This document shows positions 7,258-13,733 of a DNA stretch of 20,188 nt, piece by piece. The first letter of the stretch is position 1. Every line of letters starts with the position of its first letter. Source of the DNA: Thiotrichales bacterium (GTDB taxonomy: Bacteria; Pseudomonadota; Gammaproteobacteria; Thiomicrospirales; Thiomicrospiraceae). The translations under genes were made by a program, and so were the position numbers. The notes beneath the pieces were generated by a model, which was not told where the DNA came from, ran no database searches, and saw nothing but the letters and a program-made list of their open reading frames with translations. The DNA lies in the NCBI GenBank assembly GCA_014763835.1, contig JACXUQ010000004.1, positions 1-20,188 on the forward strand, given 5' to 3'.

Positions 7258-7844
7258 TACAGGCTTCCTTTGGTTGACGGCATTTTGCCGGCCATGCGTT
7301 CATCGCTTGAAAGCGCCATACGTAATGCACGTCCGAATGCCTTGAAGATGGTTTCGGCCTGATGGTGGGCATTGATGCCACGAATGTTGTCGATATGCAA
7401 TGTGGCCTGTGCGTGGTTGACAAAGCCTTGGAAAAACTCCATGACAAGCTGTGTCTCGAAGGTGCCGATCTGTTCGCGGGTAAAGTCGCAGTGGAATTGT
7501 AGTCCTGGGCGGCCAGACAGGTCGATGACTACGCGGGACAGCGCTTCATCGAGCGGCACATAAGCATGGCCGTAGCGGGTGATGCCTTTTTTGTCGCCCA
7601 CAGCGGCTCTGATGGCCTGACCCAGTGCAATGCCGACATCCTCAACGGTATGATGGTCGTCGATATGCAGGTCGCCATTGGCCGTAATATCAAGGTCAAT
7701 CATGCCGTGACGCGCAATCTGGTCGAGCATGTGCTCAAAAAAAGGTACGCCTGTGTTGAGTTTGGCTTCGCCTTGACCATCTAAATTGACGGAGATTTTT
7801 ATTTGGGTTTCTAAAGTATTGCGTTCAATCGTGGCTGTGCGCAT
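7257..7844 (-). CDS. hisB: Imidazoleglycerol-phosphate dehydratase (monofunctional)
   Basis: From ATG at 7844 this gives 195 residues, the normal length of the single-function dehydratase. It lacks the histidinol phosphatase domain found fused in E. coli. Manganese-binding blocks are visible: FFEHMLDQIARHG, DDHHTVEDVGIALGQA and NAHHQAETIFKAFGRAL. A TTG at 7862 would extend the frame by six codons. I prefer the ATG because AGGAT lies about eight bases upstream and the family begins near RTATIERNT. It is the first gene of the his cluster in this window, and upstream is the divergent control region shared with ccoN. Confidence 0.96.
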   Translation of the reverse strand: MRTATIERNTLETQIKISVNLDGQGEAKLNTGVPFFEHMLDQIARHGMIDLDITANGDLHIDDHHTVEDVGIALGQAIRAAVGDKKGITRYGHAYVPLDEALSRVVIDLSGRPGLQFHCDFTREQIGTFETQLVMEFFQGFVNHAQATLHIDNIRGINAHHQAETIFKAFGRALRMALSSDERMAGKMPSTKGSL

Positions 7845-7876
7845 TGCTTGAATCCTGTACAACTGTAAGTGGCAAT

Positions 7877-7921
7877 ATAATAACTGAAAATTGTGAATAA
7901 TGTCGGTTTGATGTCAGTCAA
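7877..7921 (-). promoter_or_regulatory. Possible his promoter with overlapping FNR-like box
   Basis: On the minus strand CCGACA and TATTAT (7882-7877) are 18 bp apart, upstream of hisB. Just upstream lies TTGACTGACATCAA (7921-7908), one base from the FNR/ANR consensus TTGAT-N4-ATCAA. Its centre would be near -44 from the inferred start. The core elements are weak. Confidence 0.3.
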
Positions 7922-8137
7922 TCCACAGGGTGGTGTTTTGCGTTGACGGCCAATTAAAGCCGCTTTGCTTGCCGGGACGGCTAGAGGGTTTGTAGGTTTG
8001 ATAAGGATTGTTTGATATACCTATATAAATTTTTTTTAGTACAGAATAAAAGGTATGTTTGGGATAATTGCGGGGTTTAACTTCTGGAATCGCCCGTTCC
8101 GTTTTGAAAGGGTTTGAGTTTGAATTGCGTCAAAATC

Positions 8138-8206
8138 TTGATGTGAAACAAGTTTGAATGGCATTTAATAAAAAAGGCCTGAAGCGAGCATTGTATAATC
8201 AAGCTC
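8138..8206 (+). promoter_or_regulatory. Candidate FNR/ANR-dependent ccoN promoter
   Basis: TTGATGTGAAACAA at 8138-8151 differs from TTGAT-N4-ATCAA at one position. TATAAT at 8194-8199 predicts a start at about 8206, which puts the box centre (8144.5) at -61.5, the class I FNR position. No good -35 hexamer is seen at 17 bp, which fits an activator-dependent promoter. Confidence 0.55.
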
Positions 8207-8227
8207 GGCTGAGGAGCCTCTTTTTGT
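8170..8227 (+). terminator. Terminator-like hairpin enclosing the ccoN -10 element
   Basis: AGGC and AGCGAGC on the left pair with GCTCGGCT and GCCT on the right (one bulge and an internal loop), followed by CTCTTTTTG. The loop contains TATAAT. It would stop transcripts entering from further upstream but not those starting at about 8206, which lack the left arm. Confidence 0.45.
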
Positions 8228-8292
8228 TGTTGAAATGCAATTTTCAAGGCGGAAGGGGTAAAACTTAAAGACTATAAAGGGGAATCCGACTA

Positions 8293-9723
8293 ATGAATAC
8301 TGTAGCAAAACCACAATATGACAATGGGGTGGTTAAGTATTTAACGGTGGGTGCAATCGTCTTCTTGGTGCTGGGTACTTTTATGGGTACGTTTGCGGCA
8401 TCGCAGTTGGCATGGCCTGCGTTAAATTTTGACATTGCGGAAATTACGTTTGCTCGTTTGCGTGTAATGCATACGAACACAGTTATCTTCGCGTTTGGTG
8501 GTATGACTTTGATGGCGACCGCATTTTATACCGTTCAGCGTACTAACGGCGTGAAACTGTGGAGCAACTCAATGGCGTGGTGGACTGCAATTTTGTTCAC
8601 GATTGGTCTGTTGGCCGTTGTTGTGACCATCTCTCTGGGGATGACAACTGGTAAAGAGTACCATGAACAAGAGTGGCCGTTGGCAATCGCGGTTGCAGTT
8701 GTATGGACTCTGTATACGTTCAACTTTGTAATGACGATCGCGTCACGTAACAAAGAAACTCACCCGAACGTATATGTTTCTAACTGGTTCTTCATAGGTA
8801 TGATGATCGCAATCACTTACTTGTATGTGGTTAACGGTTTGGCAATTCCAGTTTCTCTGTTCCGTTCTTACTCTATGTTTGCCGGTGTACAGGATGCCAT
8901 GATTCAATGGTGGTGGGGTCATAATGCGGTAGGTTTCTTCTTGACAGCCGGTTTCTTGGCGATCATGTACTACTTCGTTCCTAAGCAAGCGCAGCGTCCA
9001 ATCTATTCATACCGTCTGTCAGTTATCCACTTCTGGGCATTGATGTTTGGTTATGTATGGTTGGGTGCTCACCACTTGCAATACACTGCACTGCCAGACT
9101 GGACAGGCTCTTTGGGTGCGGTTATCTCTCTGGCGATGATTATCCCTTCATGGGGTGGCGCACTTAACGGTATGTTGACGCTTTCAGGTGCTTGGGATCG
9201 TTTGCGTACAGATTACATTCTTCGTTTCTTGATCATCTCATTGGCTTTCTATGCGATGTCAACGTTCGAAGGCCCTGTAATGGCTTCTAAAACTGTAAAC
9301 GCACTATCTCACTACACTGACTGGACGGTTGGTCACGTTCACTCTGGTGCCTTGGGCTGGGTTGCGATGGTTTCTATCGGTGCGTTGTACCACATGGTAA
9401 TGAAATTGTGGAACACTGAAATGTACTCGATGAAACTGATTAACTTCCATTTCTGGTTGGCTACGATTGGTACGGTGTTCTATATCGTTGCAATGTGGGT
9501 ATCGGGCATTATGCAAGGTTTGATGTGGCGTGCTTATGACGAGTACGGTACTTTGGCCTACACCTTTGCTGAGTCTGTTGCAGCAATGCACCCATACTAT
9601 GCAATGCGTGCACTAGGTGGTCTGTTGTTCTTCAGTGGTGCTGCGGTGATGTTGTACAACGTTGTGATGACAATCCGTATGGCTAACGCTAAAGCGACAA
9701 GCCAAGTTGGTGCGCACGCATAA
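8293..9723 (+). CDS. ccoN: cbb3-type cytochrome c oxidase subunit I (CcoN)
   Basis: A 476-residue, ~12-helix catalytic subunit of the C-type haem-copper oxidase. It reduces oxygen to water at a haem b3-CuB centre in the inner membrane and pumps protons. Ligand histidines are visible: H60 (RVMHTNT) and H350 for haem b, H348 for haem b3 (TVGHVHSG), and H210, H260 and H261 for CuB (WWWGHN and WLGAHH). The tyrosine in MFGYVWL (254) is the one that is cross-linked in this class. Codons are strongly biased to CGT, GGT and GTA, suggesting high expression. It is first in ccoNOQP and follows a candidate FNR-type promoter. Confidence 0.98.
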   Translation: MNTVAKPQYDNGVVKYLTVGAIVFLVLGTFMGTFAASQLAWPALNFDIAEITFARLRVMHTNTVIFAFGGMTLMATAFYTVQRTNGVKLWSNSMAWWTAILFTIGLLAVVVTISLGMTTGKEYHEQEWPLAIAVAVVWTLYTFNFVMTIASRNKETHPNVYVSNWFFIGMMIAITYLYVVNGLAIPVSLFRSYSMFAGVQDAMIQWWWGHNAVGFFLTAGFLAIMYYFVPKQAQRPIYSYRLSVIHFWALMFGYVWLGAHHLQYTALPDWTGSLGAVISLAMIIPSWGGALNGMLTLSGAWDRLRTDYILRFLIISLAFYAMSTFEGPVMASKTVNALSHYTDWTVGHVHSGALGWVAMVSIGALYHMVMKLWNTEMYSMKLINFHFWLATIGTVFYIVAMWVSGIMQGLMWRAYDEYGTLAYTFAESVAAMHPYYAMRALGGLLFFSGAAVMLYNVVMTIRMANAKATSQVGAHA

Positions 9724-9737
9724 TAACGATAGAGCAT

Positions 9738-9761
9738 AAGTGGTAAGTAACGTTACCGCTT
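9738..9761 (+). other. Intercistronic RNA hairpin between ccoN and ccoO
   Basis: AAGTGGTAA pairs with TTACCGCTT (9 bp including one G-U) around a GTAACG loop, just after the ccoN stop. No T-run follows, so it is more likely an mRNA-stability or processing element than a terminator. Confidence 0.5.
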
Positions 9762-9772
9762 GACTGAAACTA

Positions 9773-9796
9773 ATGAGTTGAGGAGCACAAACTCAT
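9773..9796 (+). promoter_or_regulatory. Hairpin presenting the ccoO ribosome site and holding its start codon
   Basis: ATGAGTT (9773-9779) is an exact complement of AACTCAT (9790-9796). The 10-base loop carries GAGGAG and the right arm includes the first two bases of the ccoO ATG at 9795. Such a fold could tune ccoO translation. Confidence 0.4.
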
Positions 9797-10625
9797 GGCT
9801 GACAATCAACAACCAAAAAACCTTCAGGATGGTTTGGAGCGCAATATTTTTGCGCTATTCCTGGCAACGGCATTCGCGGTTTCTATCGCGGGTATTGTTG
9901 AAATCGTACCGTTGTTTTATCTTAAATCTGCTGTGGATTACACCGAGCAAACGGATAAATACGGTAACGCTAAAAACGAAAAGTTCCCAGAATTGGTTTG
10001 GGAGCGTACTTTCACTGAAGACGCAAACGGTAAACTGGTTGCCGACAAAGCGCTTTACAAGTTGGATAAGAATGGTAAAGCGGTTATGGCGGACTGGAAG
10101 GCCGGCGATGGCGTACGTCCATACACTCCTCTTGAGTTGGCTGGCCGTGACATCTACCTTCGTGAAGGTTGCTATATCTGTCACTCGCAAATGATCCGTC
10201 CGTTCCGTGATGAGCGCGAGCGTTATGGTCATTATTCTTTGGCGACTGAGTCCATGTACGATCACCCGATGCAATGGGGTTCAAAACGTACTGGTCCTGA
10301 TTTGGCCCGTCTTGGTGGCAAATACTCAGATGAATGGCACGTTATGCACTTAATTCGTCCTCAAGACATGGTGCCTGAGTCAGTTATGCCGGCTTATCCT
10401 TGGTTGGTCGAGAACAGTATTGAAAAAGATTTCTTTGGTACTGAGCGTGATATGAACAAGCGTCTTTCTGTAATGCGTACTCTGGGTGTTCCGTACACTG
10501 ATGAGGAAATTGAAAACGCAAATGCAGCTATCAAAGGGCATACTGAAATGGATGCACTTGTAGCTTACCTTCAAGTTCTTGGAACAATGGTTAAGCTTGA
10601 CGATAGCAAGACATATCGTGAGTAA
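9795..10625 (+). CDS. ccoO: cbb3-type cytochrome c oxidase subunit II (CcoO), monohaem cytochrome c
   Basis: A membrane-anchored monohaem cytochrome c that passes electrons from CcoP to CcoN. Residues 17-44 form the membrane helix. REGCYICHSQMIRPF (CxxCH at 126-130) binds haem c and VPESVMPAYPWL supplies the axial Met (about 198). YGHYSLATESMYDHPMQWGSKRTGPDLARLGGKYSDEWH is the family core. At 276 residues it is longer than the ~200 common in Pseudomonas. The excess is mainly residues ~48-104, a hydrophilic segment between the helix and the haem domain (LYKLDKNGKAVMADWKAGDG). GAGGAG lies nine bases before ATG. Codon use matches ccoN. Confidence 0.97.
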   Translation: MADNQQPKNLQDGLERNIFALFLATAFAVSIAGIVEIVPLFYLKSAVDYTEQTDKYGNAKNEKFPELVWERTFTEDANGKLVADKALYKLDKNGKAVMADWKAGDGVRPYTPLELAGRDIYLREGCYICHSQMIRPFRDERERYGHYSLATESMYDHPMQWGSKRTGPDLARLGGKYSDEWHVMHLIRPQDMVPESVMPAYPWLVENSIEKDFFGTERDMNKRLSVMRTLGVPYTDEEIENANAAIKGHTEMDALVAYLQVLGTMVKLDDSKTYRE

Positions 10626-10630
10626 ACTGC

Positions 10631-10813
10631 GTGAGCAATCTTGAACAATATCTGAGCACGGACTGGTCTGCAATGACGGGCCAGGACTGGGCTGGATTAA
10701 TCATCACAGTATTGGTTTTCTTGGGAATGCTCATTACCTTCTGGATGACTTTGCGTCCCAGTAAGCGTAAAGAGCTTGAAGAAGAAAAGTATAAAATACT
10801 GAAAGATGACTAA
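10631..10813 (+). CDS. ccoQ: cbb3 oxidase small subunit CcoQ/FixQ
   Basis: A 60-residue protein with one membrane helix (LIITVLVFLGMLITFWMTL, about 23-41) and a basic then acidic cytoplasmic tail (RPSKRKELEEEKYKIL). This is the CcoQ pattern, and the position between ccoO and ccoP is diagnostic. CcoQ stabilises the complex in some species. The start is GTG five bases after the ccoO stop with only a weak ribosome site, so it probably depends on re-initiation from ccoO. An internal ATG at codon 15 has no better site. Confidence 0.9.
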   Translation: MSNLEQYLSTDWSAMTGQDWAGLIITVLVFLGMLITFWMTLRPSKRKELEEEKYKILKDD

Positions 10814-10834
10814 TTTATTCTGAGGAGACTAACT

Positions 10835-11743
10835 ATGGCACTACACAATCCATGGCCAGATGAAGGGAATACCGGCCATATTTGGGATGAAGATCTACGT
10901 GAACTAGACAACCCGCCACCACTATGGTGGATGCTATCGTTCTACGCGGGCTTTATCATGATCGTTTTCTACACTTTGTACTACCCTGTTATTCCGTTGA
11001 CGGACAGCACCGGTGAGTTCACAAAAGGTATGGCTGGTTGGACGCAGATCGAAGAGTACCATGATGATTACACGGTACTTAAAGACTGGCGTAAGGCTAA
11101 ATTCGCTGACAAGGAAGAAAAACTGGCCACTATGTCGGTTGATGAAATCCTGAAAGACGAAGATATGAAGTCTTATGCTGTGGCCACTTCAAAAATGCTT
11201 TTCGGTGACTACTGTGCGGCGTGTCACGGCGCGGGTGGTCAAGGTAACCCTAACTTCCCGGTTTTAGCGGATGATGATTGGTTGTGGGGCGGTAAAGCGG
11301 CTCAAATCGAAGCGACTATCAAAAATGGCCGTATCGGTAATATGCCTGCAAAAGGCATGATGGGTAACTTGACTGAACAAGAAATCGCTGAAGTTGCTGA
11401 CTATGTAATCGCGTTGTCTGAAGGTAAAGGCAATGATGATACGGTTGCTGCAGGCAAGGCAGTCTACACCAAAGGTATGTGTATGGCCTGTCATGGCCCG
11501 GCTGGTAAGCCATTGGCACCAGCAGGTGCGGCTAACCTAACCGACCAAGTTTGGCGCTTCAGTGCTGATCGTGATGAAGTTATCAACGTTATTACGAACG
11601 GTGTAAACGTGAAGAAAAACGGTGTTTACCTAGCTGGTACAAAACAAGCAGTAATGCCGGCATTCAAAGAGCGTTTGCCAAATGCTGAGGTTAACGTTAA
11701 ACGTCTAGCTGTTTATGTACACTCGCTTGGCGGTGGACAGTAA
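10835..11743 (+). CDS. ccoP: cbb3-type cytochrome c oxidase subunit III (CcoP), dihaem cytochrome c
   Basis: A 302-residue dihaem cytochrome c, the electron entry point of the oxidase. HIWDEDLRELDNPPPLWW is the family N terminus and is followed by one membrane helix (31-51). Haem sites are CAACH (127-131) and CMACH (216-220). GRIGNMPAKG and AVMPAFKERL supply the axial methionines (170 and 274). GAGGAG lies upstream of the ATG. It ends the structural operon and is followed by a G/C-rich hairpin terminator. Codon use is like ccoN and ccoO. Confidence 0.97.
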   Translation: MALHNPWPDEGNTGHIWDEDLRELDNPPPLWWMLSFYAGFIMIVFYTLYYPVIPLTDSTGEFTKGMAGWTQIEEYHDDYTVLKDWRKAKFADKEEKLATMSVDEILKDEDMKSYAVATSKMLFGDYCAACHGAGGQGNPNFPVLADDDWLWGGKAAQIEATIKNGRIGNMPAKGMMGNLTEQEIAEVADYVIALSEGKGNDDTVAAGKAVYTKGMCMACHGPAGKPLAPAGAANLTDQVWRFSADRDEVINVITNGVNVKKNGVYLAGTKQAVMPAFKERLPNAEVNVKRLAVYVHSLGGGQ

Positions 11744-11770
11744 GGTGGTTGATGTGATAATCAATTAACT

Positions 11771-11812
11771 GAAAGAGGAGGGGAGGGCGTTTGTTCTCCC
11801 TTCTTTGTTTCG
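11771..11812 (+). terminator. Terminator after ccoP
   Basis: GAGGAGGGGAG (11775-11785) pairs with CTCCCTTCTTT (11796-11806), with several G-U pairs and a loop of about 10 bases. The T-rich TTTGTTT follows. The T-run is modest, so some read-through is possible. Confidence 0.55.
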
Positions 11813-11825
11813 GTCGTTCATTAAC

Positions 11826-11839
11826 TTGACTTAAATCAA
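11826..11839 (+). promoter_or_regulatory. FNR/ANR-like box upstream of the small membrane protein gene
   Basis: TTGACTTAAATCAA is one base from TTGAT-N4-ATCAA. It is only 20 bp from the ATG at 11860, which is too close for a standard class II arrangement unless the transcript starts inside the gene. It may repress, or it may overlap a -35 (TTGACT) of a promoter with TATAGA at 11853-11858. Confidence 0.5.
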
Positions 11840-11859
11840 GAATACTGAGGAGTATAGAT

Positions 11860-12000
11860 ATGGGTGATTTAAATAGCGATTGGGTTTTATGGGGTTCAAT
11901 CGGTGCCGTTGTGTTCACAATTGTAGCCCTAGTTGCCTTTGGGTGGAAAGCGACACGAGGTATTGAAGGTCTTGAAAAGGACGAAAATACAAAGGACTGA
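11860..12000 (+). CDS. Small single-span membrane protein in the cbb3 cluster (46 aa)
   Basis: A 46-codon gene, MGDLNSDWVLWGSIG... to ...GLEKDENTKD. A hydrophobic helix covers about residues 9-27 and is followed by a short positively charged then acidic tail, so the C terminus is probably cytoplasmic. GAGGAG lies seven bases before the ATG. The gene has its own FNR-like box upstream and a perfect terminator 18 bp after the stop, so it is a separate unit between ccoP and ccoG. I do not recognise a family. Its size and place recall CcoM, the small fourth subunit found in Pseudomonas stutzeri cbb3 oxidase, or a second CcoQ-like protein, but I claim no sequence similarity. Confidence 0.75.
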   Translation: MGDLNSDWVLWGSIGAVVFTIVALVAFGWKATRGIEGLEKDENTKD

Positions 12001-12018
12001 TATTCGGTACTTGTGAAT

Positions 12019-12050
12019 AAAAATAGGCCTACAGTTGTAGGCCTATTTTT
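12019..12050. terminator. Perfect bidirectional terminator
   Basis: AAAAATAGGCCTAC and GTAGGCCTATTTTT form an uninterrupted 14-bp stem with an AGTT loop, T-rich on both strands. It ends the small membrane protein transcript and insulates ccoG. Confidence 0.9.
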
Positions 12051-12073
12051 ATTTATAAGCCACAATAAAAATA

Positions 12074-12106
12074 TTGACTTATCGCTAGTACGGTAATTTT
12101 TATAGA
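12074..12106 (+). promoter_or_regulatory. Possible ccoG promoter
   Basis: TTGACT at 12074-12079 is followed 21 bp later by TATAGA at 12101-12106. TTATCG (12079-12084) with a 16-bp gap is an alternative -35, as is TTTATA for the -10. It lies between the terminator and ccoG, so some promoter is expected here. The exact elements are uncertain. Confidence 0.35.
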
Positions 12107-12145
12107 ATGTCAGCCGAAAGGAAATAGGATTGCAAGGATCGCCTT

Positions 12146-13615
12146 ATGTCTAATGAAAACAAAGAAGTAAAAAACAAAAGTGCTACCGCAGCCTCAGTAT
12201 TTGATGATGTGGAAATCACCAATAAAAACCTGCAGAGTATCGGGGTAGAAATCCTCCCGGTGCACACTGGCGGAACTGTACATGCTAAACGTATTCCAGG
12301 CGCGTTTCGTACCTTCAAATGGTGGGCAGCTTCATTCTGGATTATTCTGTTTGTGGGTCCTTATCTTCGCTGGGATGGCCATCAGGCGATTTTATTTGAT
12401 TTACCGAATCGCCAGTTTCATATCTTTGGTATCACCATATTGCCGCAGGATATCTGGATTCTGGCAATGATCCTGCTGTTTTTTGCCCTGTTGCTGGCCG
12501 CTTCTACCGCCATTGCAGGGCGCTTATGGTGTGGTTATTTCTGTTTTCATACGGTTTGGACAGACGTTTTTACCTGGATTGAAGAAAAAATAGAAGGCCA
12601 ACCTAATAAGCGCATTAAGTTGGATGAAGAACCGATGAGTCTGTCCAAGTTAAAGGTTAAAGTACCAAAGCATGCGCTATGGCTGTTGATTGGACTGGCA
12701 ACTTCTTTCAGTTTTGTGGCCTATTTTGTAGATGCGTTCGACCTGTGGCAACGCCTTTTTACACTGGACTGGGGAGTTACTGAAACCACCGCGATTCTGA
12801 CATTGGGGCTGGCGACCTACTTCTTTGCCGGTATTCTGCGTGAGCAGGTGTGTATCGGTTTCTGCCCTTATGCGCGTATTCAGGGTGCGATGTATGACAC
12901 AGAAACGGTGGTGCCAACCTACGACAAGGAGCGTGGCGAGCCGCGTGGGCGTATGAAGCGCGCCAAACCGGGTGAAGAAGCGCCTGAATTGGGTGATTGT
13001 ATCGACTGTAACCTGTGTGTGGCGGTCTGTCCCACAGGCGTGGATATTCGTTATGGCCAACAGTTTGGTTGTATCACTTGCGGCCTGTGTATTGATGCGT
13101 GTGACTCGGTCATGGAAAAGATCAAAAAGCCGAAAGGATTGATCCGCTATGCCTCTCTGGCTGAGTTTGCCGGTAAAGAGTTGCCTGCTATCTGGAAGCG
13201 TCCGCGAGTGATAGTTTATTCTTCAATTATGGCATTTGCTGCGGTCATGGTTTTGTGGGGTCTGATGACCATGTCACCGATGGATGTCAAAGCCCTGCAT
13301 GAGCGCGCGCCTTTATTTGTGCAGATGAGTGACGGCAATATCCAGAACAAATGGACGATGAAGGTCGTCAACAAAGGTAATATGCCAATGAAGGCCGAAA
13401 TCACTGTTGAAGGGCCTGAAGGGATGGCCTTTAACGTGGATAAAGTATTGGATATCCAGCCGGGTAATGTTGGCTCCACCAATATGTTTGTACGCATTCC
13501 CAGAACGCAGCTGAAGGATGTGAATACACCGATTGTCATCAAAGTGGTGGACCTCAATAACCCCGTTGTTGTCGAGTATTATGAAACGACCTTTATCGGC
13601 CCACGCGTGCGCTAA
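12146..13615 (+). CDS. ccoG: Cytochrome c oxidase accessory protein CcoG/FixG (4Fe-4S membrane protein)
   Basis: A 489-residue polytopic membrane protein needed for cbb3 maturation. In other bacteria CcoG reduces Cu(II) for delivery to the oxidase. Helices lie near 58-72, 102-123, 177-196, 213-230 and 354-374. WCGYFCFH (129-134) and CIGFCPYARIQGAM (236 on) are the CcoG-type cysteine motifs. CIDCNLCVAVCP and CITCGLCIDACD (285-319) carry eight cysteines for two 4Fe-4S clusters. The C-terminal ~110 residues form the FixG_C immunoglobulin-like domain. GGAT lies before the ATG. It stands as its own unit between two terminators. Confidence 0.96.
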   Translation: MSNENKEVKNKSATAASVFDDVEITNKNLQSIGVEILPVHTGGTVHAKRIPGAFRTFKWWAASFWIILFVGPYLRWDGHQAILFDLPNRQFHIFGITILPQDIWILAMILLFFALLLAASTAIAGRLWCGYFCFHTVWTDVFTWIEEKIEGQPNKRIKLDEEPMSLSKLKVKVPKHALWLLIGLATSFSFVAYFVDAFDLWQRLFTLDWGVTETTAILTLGLATYFFAGILREQVCIGFCPYARIQGAMYDTETVVPTYDKERGEPRGRMKRAKPGEEAPELGDCIDCNLCVAVCPTGVDIRYGQQFGCITCGLCIDACDSVMEKIKKPKGLIRYASLAEFAGKELPAIWKRPRVIVYSSIMAFAAVMVLWGLMTMSPMDVKALHERAPLFVQMSDGNIQNKWTMKVVNKGNMPMKAEITVEGPEGMAFNVDKVLDIQPGNVGSTNMFVRIPRTQLKDVNTPIVIKVVDLNNPVVVEYYETTFIGPRVR

Positions 13616-13681
13616 TAAGGTTATTAATCTTATTGTCTCAAGTCGACGGCTTACGGTTAAAGACAAGAGATGAGGATGCTG

Positions 13682-13687
13682 TATAAT
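13682..13687 (+). promoter_or_regulatory. -10-like TATAAT upstream of ccoH
   Basis: A perfect TATAAT directly before the terminator hairpin at 13689-13711. A start at about 13694 would fall inside the left arm, so the RNA could not form the hairpin and would read into ccoH. The -35 is poor (AAAGAC at 17 bp). Confidence 0.4.
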
Positions 13688-13688
13688 G

Positions 13689-13720
13689 AAAGCCCTTTTT
13701 ACAAGGGCTTTTTTATTTTC
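13689..13720 (+). terminator. Terminator between ccoG and ccoH
   Basis: AAAGCCCTT (13689-13697) and AAGGGCTTT (13703-13711) form a perfect 9-bp stem with a TTTAC loop, followed by TTTATTTT. It would end ccoG transcription. Confidence 0.88.
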
Positions 13721-13733
13721 AGGAGAAAATACA

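Larger units (their letters stand above)
7845..8292. promoter_or_regulatory. Divergent control region between hisB and ccoN
   Basis: A gene-free stretch of 448 bp that is AT-rich in its middle (8010-8050). It holds two FNR/ANR-like boxes (7908-7921 and 8138-8151), a TATAAT at 8194-8199, a terminator-like hairpin around that TATAAT, and a ccoN ribosome site AAAGGGG near 8277-8283. I see no credible gene here. Confidence 0.7.

Noticed and set aside
6712..7362. A 216-codon plus-strand frame opposite hisH and the end of hisB
   Set aside because: It is antisense to two intact his genes and has no recognisable domain or ribosome site.
13686..13733. Longer ccoH start at 13686
   Set aside because: The added residues come from the TATAAT and terminator sequence and have no ribosome site, whereas ATG 13734 has AGGAG at good spacing.
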